Shown: positions 49,148-57,483 of the stretch, piece by piece | Layout: each line of letters starts with the position of its first letter | Position numbering within the stretch: position 1 is the stretch's first letter | From: Calditrichota bacterium | Lineage (GTDB): Bacteria; Calditrichota; Calditrichia; Calditrichales; J004 | DNA length: 64,000 nt | Assembly: GCA_013112635.1 (NCBI GenBank) | Contig: JABFGF010000011.1 | Span: 1 to 64,000, forward strand | Reading direction: 5' to 3' | Made by a program: the position numbers and the translations under genes | Notes under the pieces: model-generated | The model's database searches: none | Told to the model about the DNA's origin: nothing | Seen by the model: only the letters and a program-made list of their open reading frames with translations

Positions 49148-50041
49148 TTATTCCGAAATGATATCTATCAATGTAGGGGCATCAGGCGAATTTATGTCAA
49201 GTTGATTATCAAGTTTTGATTGTAGCTCTTGAACAAAACTTTCGATTTTACCAGCATTCGGCGTTAATATTTTATTCAGGGCAGGATGAAATTCAGTATA
49301 AACAATATCATCAAGTACGAGTTTTAATTTATCAGAATTCTTATTGGATTTTAAATCATAAATAAACCATGCAAAATCTGCATTTTCAGGATTTTTGACA
49401 ATTGGTAATTTAGGCAAAGTTTCAAAGAATCCCTTTTGAAGGACTACGCATTGCTTCTTGTTCCAGCTTTTGAAGATTCCACCTTTGTAAACAAGTTGGG
49501 GAACTAATCTTTTCCTTGAAGAAGATAAAAAATCTGGTCGTGGAAAAAATTTATTCTTTGACCAATCAAAGACCGTCCTATTTGTTCTATCTTCCATATA
49601 GTAGTTAAAAGGATTTGTGATATTACCTGAGATATAAACTGCCTGTACTTCTAAAGAACCAAAATCTGTCAAATTACCATTTTCATCATAAGAAACTAAA
49701 ACATAGTCTATATTTCCTGCGGTTTTATCATTGGCATCGACGAGTTTGATTTCTCTTAAAGTTGTCCACATACCTTTTTCTACAATATTCTTGTTAAAAA
49801 TAAATTTTGCAGCTTGTTCGGTTATAAGCCATTCTTCAGTGAATCTAATTGGACAAGTAACAATCGTATTTTTTTCGTAAAAGATGCTACAAACTCCCAA
49901 AGGTTTTGTAGCGCTATTCTTTGTACATGACGGCACTCTATTGTGAAAAGGACATAATTTGTTTTTTCGATATCGTTCAGCTTCTTTGCTTAAATTATTG
50001 ATCGGAAAACCGAATACTTCTGCCAAAGGCTGTTTCTTCAC
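49148..50041 (-). CDS. NotI-like type II restriction endonuclease
   Basis: 297 residues. The N-terminus has LCPFHNRVPSCTKNS and PLGVCSI, with cysteines at 30, 39, 51 and 63, in the plan of the NotI family, whose structure has an N-terminal four-cysteine iron site. The core carries GNIDYVLVSYDENG (Asp112) and SLEVQAV (Glu131-Val-Gln133), a PD-(D/E)XK-type active site with Gln in the last position. It is upstream of, and four bases from, an adenine methylase gene. NotI itself works with a cytosine-specific context, so the pairing is unusual. Confidence 0.82.
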   Translation of the reverse strand: MKKQPLAEVFGFPINNLSKEAERYRKNKLCPFHNRVPSCTKNSATKPLGVCSIFYEKNTIVTCPIRFTEEWLITEQAAKFIFNKNIVEKGMWTTLREIKLVDANDKTAGNIDYVLVSYDENGNLTDFGSLEVQAVYISGNITNPFNYYMEDRTNRTVFDWSKNKFFPRPDFLSSSRKRLVPQLVYKGGIFKSWNKKQCVVLQKGFFETLPKLPIVKNPENADFAWFIYDLKSNKNSDKLKLVLDDIVYTEFHPALNKILTPNAGKIESFVQELQSKLDNQLDINSPDAPTLIDIISE

Positions 50042-50284
50042 AAAAATTCCTCATTTGTGTCTTAATAACTGTGAATTGAATCAATATAAAAAAATCGGGT
50101 TTAATAGAAAAGATACAATCTGTCAATAGTGCAAATTAAAAAAGACTATCTGCACCATCTACAATGAGTTTTTATATTGATAAAATTTTTATAACAGTCT
50201 AATGGCTCATTTATCGTATTTGGATGATAATGAGAAGTGATCATACTTGGCTCTATAACCAAACAATTATTATATCAAACACCT

Positions 50285-50446
50285 CTAATTTCTCCTGTAT
50301 TCTATTCCCTACTTATTCATCCTGTTTCTTAGCATGCTGGCATTAATGCCCAATAACTCATCCGCACCGCCCTCTCCATGAATTTTCCCACCGGTTTTGT
50401 ATAACACTTTTTTATATGCCGGGCCGTCACTTTATCAAGATTGATA
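50285..50446 (-). pseudogene. duplicated 3' fragment of the sigma-54 activator gene
   Basis: About 155 bases match the end of the activator gene at 51866-52022; I count about 138 identical positions by hand (near 89%). Read leftward it encodes NLDKVTARHIKK, loses one G so the frame shifts, then resumes GKIHGEGGADELLGINAS and has a TAG inside the last helix. It covers the Fis-type DNA-binding helix-turn-helix only. With the intact copy it forms direct repeats around the Fic gene. Confidence 0.85.
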
Positions 50447-50503
50447 ATAAATTCAACCTGCTCATAAAAGGTTTCCTCATCCAAACCATTTATTTAAATA
50501 GAA

Positions 50504-51598
50504 TTATTTTTCTGTAATTGATAACAGTTTTTCAAATTTCATTACAGCCGGGCTTCGCCCTTTTGCCTTTTTTATAATAGTTAAAATCCCCGCTTCTGTT
50601 AAAAGCTTCAAAATAGGTGTTAAGGTTTGTTTTGCTATTTTAGTGCGCGTTTGTATATCCGATGAGCTGAACATAGGTTTATGAAATAATGCATCTGTAA
50701 TTTCAATATTATACTGGGTTCTTGCTATTTCGCGGATGCGCTTTGTAGTTGTTTTATACAAATCCAGTGTGTGTTCAATACGCTCTCCGTTTCTTTTGCC
50801 CTGTTGCTTTATTGCCTTCAAATAAAATTCAATCCAACTGTTCCAATCACCCTGGCTTGAGATATTTTTCAAATGTAAATAGTATTCACTTCGGTTATTT
50901 TCCAAATATTCACTTAAATAGAACATAGGACGCTTTAAGCGTTTTTTAAAAAACAGAAACAATGGAATAAGCAGTCTGCCAATTCTGCCATTACCGTCTA
51001 GAAACGGATGGATGATCTCAAACTGGGCGTGGATTATGGCCGACTGCACAAGAACATCTCCATCATCGGACTTTATATACTTCTCCAAGTCATTTAAACA
51101 AACCTGTAGTTGATGCGGTTCGGGTGGAATATAAGTTGCCTGTTCTATTGGCAAGCCTGGCCTGCCTATCCAGTTTTGTCTGTCCCGGAATTTTCCCGGT
51201 TCACTTTTAGAACCGCGCACGCCGCTCATAAGCTCTTTGTGCATCTGGCGGATTAAGAACAGGTTTAAAGGCCTGCCGGCCATTTCTTTTTCCGCATGGA
51301 TTAGCATGGATCTATAATTTGCAATCTCCTGAATATCCAGTTTTTTACTTTCTTCATTAATACGTATCCCGGCTTCGTGGTGCAAAACTTCATCCATGGT
51401 AGCCTGGGTTCCTTCTATTTTGGAAGATAAAACAGCTTCGTTGGTTGTTAAAGGCGAGAGTAATATTTCCGGGTTAACCACCGCTTGAAGCAAACCATCG
51501 TATCTGGCTAACGCAGCATTGGCTTCTCCGGCAATGCGGATCAGTCTTTTAAAATTAAGGTTTTCCGGGGGTAACATTTCTGGGATAAAAGGTTTCAT
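50504..51598 (-). CDS. Fic-domain protein (class II) with C-terminal winged helix
   Basis: 364 residues. N-terminal inhibitory helix with the S-xxx-E-G motif (Ser58, Glu62, Gly63), so a self-inhibited class II Fic. The catalytic motif HPFLDGNGRIGR spans 197-208, with His197 and the anion-binding loop. The C-terminal 75 residues look like a winged helix (SSSDIQTRTKIAKQTLTPILKLLTEAGIL). Such proteins transfer AMP or a similar moiety to hydroxyl side chains of target proteins. Ribosome site GAAGGG. Its promoter region carries repeated TTTGTGTCC/GGACGCAAA elements. Confidence 0.93.
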   Translation of the reverse strand: MKPFIPEMLPPENLNFKRLIRIAGEANAALARYDGLLQAVVNPEILLSPLTTNEAVLSSKIEGTQATMDEVLHHEAGIRINEESKKLDIQEIANYRSMLIHAEKEMAGRPLNLFLIRQMHKELMSGVRGSKSEPGKFRDRQNWIGRPGLPIEQATYIPPEPHQLQVCLNDLEKYIKSDDGDVLVQSAIIHAQFEIIHPFLDGNGRIGRLLIPLFLFFKKRLKRPMFYLSEYLENNRSEYYLHLKNISSQGDWNSWIEFYLKAIKQQGKRNGERIEHTLDLYKTTTKRIREIARTQYNIEITDALFHKPMFSSSDIQTRTKIAKQTLTPILKLLTEAGILTIIKKAKGRSPAVMKFEKLLSITEK

Positions 51599-51610
51599 GG
51601 CGGCCCTTCT

Positions 51611-51706
51611 TTTGTGTCCGGTGAAATATACATAAATATATTTGTGTCCGGCAAATTAAATATCACGGGACGCAAAACTTTCTGTGTCCACCACATAGGA
51701 CGCAAA
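51611..51706. repeat. periodic operator-like repeats upstream of fic
   Basis: TTTGTGTCC occurs at 51611 and 51641 (30 bp apart), and the near-complement GGACGCAAA at 51668 and 51698 (also 30 bp apart), with a further TGTGTCC at 51683. The cluster covers the promoter region of the Fic gene. The spacing near three helical turns suggests binding sites on one face of the DNA, perhaps for the Fic winged helix. Confidence 0.55.
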
Positions 51707-51729
51707 TTCTACTTATTCTTTTCACATTT

Positions 51730-51859
51730 TTAGCTTTGGAGATATGCTTCCAGTCCAACGGACGCACCTGCCCGGTACACTTCCTTGCGCTCATCGCCAG
51801 TTAAATCCAGAGCAGATTCATTAAAAAGTCGTTTATCTGTTTGGTTTGAATTGTTTCAT
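51730..51859 (-). pseudogene. small frameshifted gene remnant
   Basis: Just after the activator stop, a leftward ATG (51859, with GGTGAC before it) reads MKQFKPNR then TAA. In the shifted frame KRLFNESALDLTGDERKEV and YRAGASVGLEAYLQS run to a TAA at 51730-51732. The second part has a balanced, protein-like composition and no start of its own. I read it as one small gene of about 43 codons broken by a frameshift. Family not recognised. Confidence 0.4.
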
Positions 51860-51865
51860 GTCACC

Positions 51866-53389
51866 TTAATTTTTCCTGTACTCAATCCCCAGCTTATTCA
51901 TCCGGTTTCTAAGTGTGCTGGCATTAATGCCCAATAAATCAGCTGCACCGCCCTCTCCATGAATTTTCCCATCGGTTTTGGATAACACCTTTTTTATATG
52001 CCGGGCCGTCACTTCATCAAGATTATAAGATTCGGGAATCGAATTTTTTATTTCATCGCTATCTTTGTTTATTGGCAAATTCATGTGCTTAAAGGTTAAC
52101 GGTCCTTTGGGGTTAAGGATAAGCGCGCGTTCAATAACATTCTGCAGTTCGCGTACATTTCCCGGCCAATGATAATCCATCAGCAAATCAATAGCACCGG
52201 GTAAAACCGTAGGTACGGCTGCCAATTTTAACTCACGTGATTTTAAACTTATAAAGTGATGCAGCAAAGCAGGAATATCTGCCCGCCTTTCTCTCAGTGG
52301 TGGAATCCAAACCGGAAAGACATTTATCCTGAACCACAAATCTTCGCGGAACTGATGGGCCTGTACCATTTTTTCCAGATTGCGGTTGGTAGCGGCAATT
52401 ATGCGGATATCCAGTGGAATTGTTTTAACCCCGCCAACCCGTTCAATTTCTTTAGATTGTAAAACTTTTAATAAACGCACCTGAGCCTGAAGCGGCAATT
52501 CGCCAATTTCATCCAAAAAAATTGTACCCTTATTGGCCCGTTCAAAGCGCCCGCGTTTTTGAGCCAACGCCCCGGTAAATGCGCCTTTTTCGTGACCAAA
52601 AAGTTCACTGTCAATCAACGTATCCGGAATGGCGCCACAGTTTACACTTACAAAAGGCCCGTTGCTGCGCGATGATGAATAATGGATTGCATTGGCAATT
52701 ACATCTTTGCCAACACCGGTTTCCCCTAACAAAAGAACCGGGCTATCCAGCAGCGCAACCTGGCTGATCTTGTGCATAATATCTTTCAGGCCAAAGTTTG
52801 CTCCCACAATTTCATCACCATAAAAACGGCGTAGTTCGTTAAGCAGATAGCGGTTATCATCAGCCAGCAAATCTTTTAGTTGATGTACTTCAAGATGTTT
52901 AAGCGCATTGGACAATGCAATTGTAAGGGGCTCTTTGAGCGAATGGACGAACTCCACATCTGCCTCAACAAACTTTTTGTCACCAACAGATTGAAGTATT
53001 AATAAGCCAGGCAATTCGGAGTGATATCTTAAGGCAAGAATAATTATTGAAGATCCGTCCTTGCCATGGTACTTCATCATTTCCCTGCTTACGGGGAATT
53101 TATGCGGATTAGTTATAAGAAAGGTATCTTTATCAGCGGGGATATTTCTGTTTAACTCAATTGCTTCTTTAGAGAGATGTGTGACCTGGTCTAATTTCTT
53201 GCAACTTTGTTCATCCGCGTAGGCAATTGTTCTGATGGATTGCAGGCCTTCTTCATAATACTGGAGATACAATCTTGAGACAGGTATAAAATCTTTAAGA
53301 TAAAGAATCAGGGAATGCATGGATTTTTCAATCTCCAAATTTCCACAAATTCTCAAAGTGGCTTCACGAAAAAATTCATTCTCATCCAT
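51866..53389 (-). CDS. sigma-54-dependent activator (GAF-AAA-Fis)
   Basis: 507 residues, NorR-like layout: N-terminal GAF sensor (about 15-165), central AAA+ domain (about 190-430) with Walker A GETGVGKD at 222-229 and the sigma-54 contact loop GAFTGA at 269-274, and a C-terminal Fis-type helix-turn-helix (about 460-505). No receiver, so it senses a ligand directly; which one is unknown. Ribosome site AGGGG. It is divergent from an operon with a -24-like promoter and an inverted repeat between them, which it probably controls. Confidence 0.93.
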   Translation of the reverse strand: MDENEFFREATLRICGNLEIEKSMHSLILYLKDFIPVSRLYLQYYEEGLQSIRTIAYADEQSCKKLDQVTHLSKEAIELNRNIPADKDTFLITNPHKFPVSREMMKYHGKDGSSIIILALRYHSELPGLLILQSVGDKKFVEADVEFVHSLKEPLTIALSNALKHLEVHQLKDLLADDNRYLLNELRRFYGDEIVGANFGLKDIMHKISQVALLDSPVLLLGETGVGKDVIANAIHYSSSRSNGPFVSVNCGAIPDTLIDSELFGHEKGAFTGALAQKRGRFERANKGTIFLDEIGELPLQAQVRLLKVLQSKEIERVGGVKTIPLDIRIIAATNRNLEKMVQAHQFREDLWFRINVFPVWIPPLRERRADIPALLHHFISLKSRELKLAAVPTVLPGAIDLLMDYHWPGNVRELQNVIERALILNPKGPLTFKHMNLPINKDSDEIKNSIPESYNLDEVTARHIKKVLSKTDGKIHGEGGAADLLGINASTLRNRMNKLGIEYRKN

Positions 53390-53445
53390 ATAATGCCCCT
53401 TTTTTTGCAGGTTCTATATTTGGCAAATTTACACACGATTACCGC

Positions 53446-53469
53446 ATATGGCAACAGGAATTGCCTTAT
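53446..53469. promoter_or_regulatory. candidate enhancer for the sigma-54 activator
   Basis: ATATGGCAA and TTGCCTTAT are inverted arms (eight of nine pairs) with a 6-bp spacer. The centre lies about 75 bp upstream of the candidate -24 element, a usual place for an upstream activator sequence. Binding by the divergent activator is inferred. Confidence 0.5.
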
Positions 53470-53528
53470 TTGACAACCCAGTGTTCCTGCCATTTCATAA
53501 CCTTATGTTTTTATTTGAGATATGACTC

Positions 53529-53544
53529 TGGCACGGCATTAGTA
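53529..53544 (+). promoter_or_regulatory. candidate sigma-54 (-24/-12) promoter
   Basis: TGGCAC-N5-TAGTA. The -24 half (CTGGCACG) is a full match to the consensus; the -12 half keeps three of five bases of TTGCA at exact spacing. The start of transcription would be near 53556, and the first gene begins at 53590. A sigma-54 activator gene is divergent next to it. Confidence 0.55.
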
Positions 53545-53589
53545 TTATAAATATTCAATTTGTAAAAATTGTAGTAATAAGGATTTGAA

Positions 53590-53868
53590 ATGAACTGGTT
53601 GGAAATTATTGAACTGCGATCCACACACAGCAATAAATCATTTGTAAAGTTGCAGCTAAATGAAATGGTAAAGGAAGTAAACAAAAAGTCCCGAACAAAA
53701 ATCATAATGATGTATAACCGCCTTGCTGTAGATGGCGATTTTCAGATTCACTTGCTGCACAAATCAAAAGAAGCTGATATTAACGGCAGTCCATTAGGGG
53801 CTCAACTGGTATCTACCTTAAAAGAATATGGATTGATTAATCATAGTGTATGGATTCAACGATCTTAA
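53590..53868 (+). CDS. small conserved-type hypothetical protein
   Basis: 92 residues, soluble, mixed alpha/beta: WLEIIELRS strand, a helix, an IIMMYNRLAVDGDFQIHLLH segment, and LGAQLVSTLKEYGLINHSVWI at the end. It is the first gene after the sigma-54-type promoter and overlaps no neighbour. I do not recognise a characterised family; the shape recalls ferredoxin-like small domains. It likely belongs to the function of the operon. Confidence 0.7.
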   Translation: MNWLEIIELRSTHSNKSFVKLQLNEMVKEVNKKSRTKIIMMYNRLAVDGDFQIHLLHKSKEADINGSPLGAQLVSTLKEYGLINHSVWIQRS

Positions 53869-53890
53869 GACGAAAAAGAGGTTTGGAAAA

Positions 53891-54739
53891 ATGAATTCTA
53901 AAAAAAGTATATTGATAACCGGGGCATCAACTGGAATAGGTAAAACCTGTGCTCTTCATTTAGATGAACTGGGATTTAAAGTATACGCAGGTGTTCGCAA
54001 ACAGGCAGATGCAGATAATTTAAAAAATGAAGCTTCCGGCAACCTGGAAGCAGTAATTCTTGATGTGACAAATTCACAATCGATAAAGGACACAGCCAAT
54101 TATATCTGGGAAGAAACAGGTGGGAATTTATATGGCCTGGTAAATAATGCAGGTATCGGACGCGGAGGCGCTTTGGAAGTTACACCTATGGAAGAGATCA
54201 GAAAACTAATGGATGTAAATTTATTTGGCCTTTTGGAAGTAACACAGTCCTTTATCCCAATGTTACGCAAAAGTATGGGAAGAATAATCAACATCGGTTC
54301 AACATCAAGCTATTTGGCTGTTCCTGGAGCAGCTGCATATTCAGCATCTAAATTTGCCGTAAAAGCAGTTACAGACTCACTGAGGCTTGAACTGATCCCA
54401 TTTGGTATAAAAGTGATATTAGTATCACCCGGTGCTGTTGAAAGCGCTATTTGGGAAAAAGGCACAAAGTATAAAGAAGAAATGCGTAAATCGGTTAACC
54501 CCGAAATCGCTGATCTTTATGCTCCCTTGCGCAAATTTGGCGACAGGTTAAATGAAAAAGTAAAAAAAATCCCAGCAATGGAAGTAGCAAAAGTTGTGCA
54601 TGATGCTTTTAATAACCAAAAGCCCAAACCCTATTACATTGTTGGCAGCGATGCCAAAGGCGCGGCTAAAGCAGCAAAGTTACCTAAACGAATTCTTGAT
54701 TGGATTCTTTTAAAACGTATTGAAAAACTTGGGAAATGA
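53891..54739 (+). CDS. short-chain dehydrogenase/reductase
   Basis: 282 residues, classical SDR: TGASTGIG, NNAGIG, the catalytic Ser in NIGSTSS and YSASK. The C-terminal extension (about 215-282, with KPYYIVGSDAKGAAKAAKLP) is typical of SDRs acting on lipids or retinoid/steroid-like substrates, but the substrate is unknown. The ATG at 53891 is preferred to an upstream TTG-type start at 53846 that would overlap the previous gene. Second gene of the sigma-54 operon. Confidence 0.92.
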   Translation: MNSKKSILITGASTGIGKTCALHLDELGFKVYAGVRKQADADNLKNEASGNLEAVILDVTNSQSIKDTANYIWEETGGNLYGLVNNAGIGRGGALEVTPMEEIRKLMDVNLFGLLEVTQSFIPMLRKSMGRIINIGSTSSYLAVPGAAAYSASKFAVKAVTDSLRLELIPFGIKVILVSPGAVESAIWEKGTKYKEEMRKSVNPEIADLYAPLRKFGDRLNEKVKKIPAMEVAKVVHDAFNNQKPKPYYIVGSDAKGAAKAAKLPKRILDWILLKRIEKLGK

Positions 54740-54767
54740 TTAAATAAACAAACGGAAGGTGAATATC

Positions 54768-55556
54768 ATGAAAATCAAGCATTATCTTTATAACTCATTC
54801 ATAATTGAAAACGGCAAAACAAAGATTGCAATTGATCCGGGACAAAACCTGTGGATGTTTAAACTTGGCAGTTTGATACCAAAATCAGAATGGGAAAGTA
54901 TTACTCATCTTTTAATTACACATGGTGATCCTGACCACCATTGGCAATCTGATCGGGTTGCTGAAGCTTCAAAAGCACCGGTGGTTTGTGGTAAAGATTT
55001 AACAAAATTTGAAAACGGTAAAACGCTTCTTGTCGACCCTCGGGGTAAAGAATTGACATCTTGGGTCCCATTTGAAAATGTTCATCCATTGGATGTTGGC
55101 GATTCAGTCGTTCTTGACGGTGTTAAAATTGAAGCCATTAAATCTGTACATGGCCCGATTGTCGTTCCTATACTGTGGTTTAAGAAGAAAGAATATCCCG
55201 GTCCAGGAGAAAGACCAGGGCTTGGTTCTATGGGTTTTAAAATGACTATCAATAGAACAACTATAGTCAATCTTGGGGATTCACTGCTGCAGAAGGAGTG
55301 GGAAGGATTGAAACCGGATGTATTGATGCTTCCGATTGGTGGAGCAGGTGAAAATATTTGGACAATGGATGTAACCGATGCAATAGAAGCTGTTAAATTA
55401 ATATCGCCCAAAAAGGTAATCCCTTGTCATTATAATGTTTCCTTCTTCTGGATCAAAAATGTAAATCCGGCTGATGATCAATTATTCAAAAGCGAAGTAG
55501 AGAAACTGGGGACAGAGTGTTCTATTATGAAATATGGTGATGCGATTGAAGTATAA
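54768..55556 (+). CDS. metallo-beta-lactamase-fold protein (UlaG-like)
   Basis: 262 residues. MBL fold with LITHGDPDHHW, where the second ligand position of the usual HxHxDH is Asp, and later metal-site segments VHGPIV, LGDS and PCHYNV. The plan resembles UlaG-like hydrolases. GGAAGGTG lies at ideal distance before the ATG at 54768; the GTG at 54759 is part of it. Third gene of the operon, 28 nt after the SDR. Substrate unknown. Confidence 0.85.
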   Translation: MKIKHYLYNSFIIENGKTKIAIDPGQNLWMFKLGSLIPKSEWESITHLLITHGDPDHHWQSDRVAEASKAPVVCGKDLTKFENGKTLLVDPRGKELTSWVPFENVHPLDVGDSVVLDGVKIEAIKSVHGPIVVPILWFKKKEYPGPGERPGLGSMGFKMTINRTTIVNLGDSLLQKEWEGLKPDVLMLPIGGAGENIWTMDVTDAIEAVKLISPKKVIPCHYNVSFFWIKNVNPADDQLFKSEVEKLGTECSIMKYGDAIEV

Positions 55557-55589
55557 CCATAAAGTAATGATTTTAATTTGGAGAACATT

Positions 55590-56300
55590 ATGAAAGTAGA
55601 AGAACTGGAAAGTTTTGGCGCAAAACTTCAAATGCCGAAAGAGGCAGTTAGAGAGCAAAACAAAATAATGTTCAGTGCCTTAAAAAAAGAATTCGGTCTA
55701 TTTGGTATGTTGGGAGTTTTTAAAGATACACTTTTCAATAATCTCAGGTTAAGAAAGCAATATCCCGAAGTTCAGAAGGAAATAGCTGAAATCAATAAGA
55801 CTTTAGAAAAAGAACTGTTTGTATTTTCTGGTTTGTTCTTAGCTCTTGCTAAAAGATTAGGCAGAAAAGAAGCATATGAGTTTTTCAAGACAAAAGTCAT
55901 AAATGATATGGCAAAGATATCTATACTTGCCATATATCAATTGAATGATCTGGTTAAGTGCGACGGTGATGTATTTGATAATTTCAAAAAAATGAATATC
56001 GCTTTATTCGAAAGAACAACTATTGACAAAACCTGGCACATGGACAGTTATATAGATGAGCCGGATAAGCTGACCATTAAGGTAACAACTTGTGCAAATA
56101 TTGAGTTCTTTGAAAAGTTAGGTGTGCCGGAGTTAGGCAAGTTCGGTTGTGATCATGATCTTGCCGGCTATCCGGTAATTGAAAAGGATGTAGGTTGTGA
56201 TTTTAGAAGAATGTGTACATTGGCTAAAGGAGGCGATAATTGTTTGTTTGAGTTTTATCGAAGTGGTACGGCACCTGACAATGCATATTTAAATAAATAG
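55590..56300 (+). CDS. L-2-amino-thiazoline-4-carboxylate hydrolase-like protein
   Basis: 236 residues. The C-terminal third carries the ATC-hydrolase family pattern: TTCANIEFFEKLGVPELGKFGCDHDL, then FRRMCTLAKGGDNCLFEFYR, with conserved cysteines. The named activity opens the thiazoline ring on the way to L-cysteine, but most family members are untested, so the real substrate is open. The N-terminal part is helical. GGAG precedes the ATG at 55590. Fourth gene of the operon. Confidence 0.75.
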   Translation: MKVEELESFGAKLQMPKEAVREQNKIMFSALKKEFGLFGMLGVFKDTLFNNLRLRKQYPEVQKEIAEINKTLEKELFVFSGLFLALAKRLGRKEAYEFFKTKVINDMAKISILAIYQLNDLVKCDGDVFDNFKKMNIALFERTTIDKTWHMDSYIDEPDKLTIKVTTCANIEFFEKLGVPELGKFGCDHDLAGYPVIEKDVGCDFRRMCTLAKGGDNCLFEFYRSGTAPDNAYLNK

Positions 56301-56309
56301 GAACCCATA

Positions 56310-57155
56310 ATGAAAAAAGTATTAGTAGCAGGAGCAACCGGATATCTTGGCAGATATTTGATTCAGGAATTGAAAAAGCAAGGTTATTGGGTTCGCGCCC
56401 TGGCAAGAAATTCAAAAAAACTGGAAGATATTAAAGATTTAATTGATGAAGTTTTTGAAGGGGAAGTAACCAAACCGGAAACTTTAAATAAGATTTGTGA
56501 TGGTATTGATGCCGTCATTTCAGCAGTTGGTATTACGCGCCAAAAGGATGGTCTGACTTATATGGATGTGGACTACCAGGGTAATAAAAATTTACTGGAT
56601 CTGACAGTACAAAACAAAGTATCCAAATTTATTTTTATCTCGGTTTTGAATGCTCAAAAAATGGGGCATTTAAAAGGTATTGAAGCGAAACTGCTGTTTG
56701 AAGAAAAACTGATTGAATCCGGTTTAGATTATGCCGTTATCCGTCCCACAGGTTTTTTCTCCGATATGCTTGAATTTCTGAATATGGCAAAAAAGGGAAG
56801 GGTTTCTGTATTCGGCAGCGGCGAAAATAAAATCAACCCGATTCATGGTGCAGATCTGGCGGAAGTTTGTGTCAATTCTTTGAAGCAGAATGAGAAAGAA
56901 ATAAATGTGGGTGGCCCGCAAATATTTACATTTAATGAAATAGCTGAACTGGCGTTGAAGATCCAAAACAAACCCATAAAAATTTCAAGATTACCGATGT
57001 GGATGATAAAAATTATATTACCTTTAATGCGAACATTTACATCATCAAAAACCTATGGACCGCTTGAATTTATGATGACCGTGATGATCATGGATGTCGT
57101 TGGCGATATTTACGGTAGCCAAAAGTTGAAAGAATTTTATAAGGAGAAAAGATGA
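56310..57155 (+). CDS. atypical SDR / NmrA-like NAD(P)-binding protein
   Basis: 281 residues with the extended-Rossmann GATGYLGRYL at 8-17, VISAVGITR, and YAVIRPTGFFSDM. It lacks the classical YxxxK pair, as in NmrA/complex-I-assembly-like proteins (NDUFA9-type) that bind NAD(P) as reductases or regulators. A hydrophobic C-terminal stretch (MWMIKIILPLM) may touch the membrane. It is nine bases after the ATC-hydrolase-like gene, and its stop overlaps the next start. Confidence 0.87.
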   Translation: MKKVLVAGATGYLGRYLIQELKKQGYWVRALARNSKKLEDIKDLIDEVFEGEVTKPETLNKICDGIDAVISAVGITRQKDGLTYMDVDYQGNKNLLDLTVQNKVSKFIFISVLNAQKMGHLKGIEAKLLFEEKLIESGLDYAVIRPTGFFSDMLEFLNMAKKGRVSVFGSGENKINPIHGADLAEVCVNSLKQNEKEINVGGPQIFTFNEIAELALKIQNKPIKISRLPMWMIKIILPLMRTFTSSKTYGPLEFMMTVMIMDVVGDIYGSQKLKEFYKEKR

Positions 57156-57322
57156 AAATTCTAACTTATTCAATCTTATCATTACTTCTGCCTTTGTCGA
57201 AATGGAATCTGCATGAGATATCATAAGGGATATTCAAAACCATTGAAGAATATTCTTTTGAATTTACAGAGAAGGAAATCAGCGGTTTTATTAGTGTTCA
57301 ATTTTTTAAAGCAAAAAAGTAA
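57152..57322 (+). pseudogene. small gene interrupted by an in-frame stop
   Basis: AAGGAGAAAAG leads to an ATG that overlaps the stop of the previous gene. The frame gives MKILTYSILSLLLPLSKW and six more residues, then TAA; reading on in frame gives GIFKTIEEYSFEFTEKE and more to a stop at 57322. A strong start, a membrane or signal segment and an unbroken second half suggest a gene of about 56 codons with one nonsense change, or else a genuine 24-residue peptide. Confidence 0.45.
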
Positions 57323-57330
57323 AGGGGGAA

Positions 57331-57483
57331 ATGATGGAAAAGGATAAAAGTTTTTGGGCAATGATATCAATCGTAGTTTTTTTAGTAGGACAAACGCTCT
57401 CATTATTCAATTGGGACCTCAAAGTAGAATTTGGCCTCCAGGAATCTGAGCAAGAGGTTGGAAAAGTGGGCATTGTAAAATGA
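57331..57483 (+). CDS. small membrane protein
   Basis: 50 residues with one membrane helix (FWAMISIVVFLVGQTLSLF, about 9-27) and an acidic tail. A very strong ribosome site (AAAGGGGGAA) and an ATGA overlap with the next small gene support it as real. Not recognised. It belongs to the sigma-54 operon. Confidence 0.6.
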   Translation: MMEKDKSFWAMISIVVFLVGQTLSLFNWDLKVEFGLQESEQEVGKVGIVK

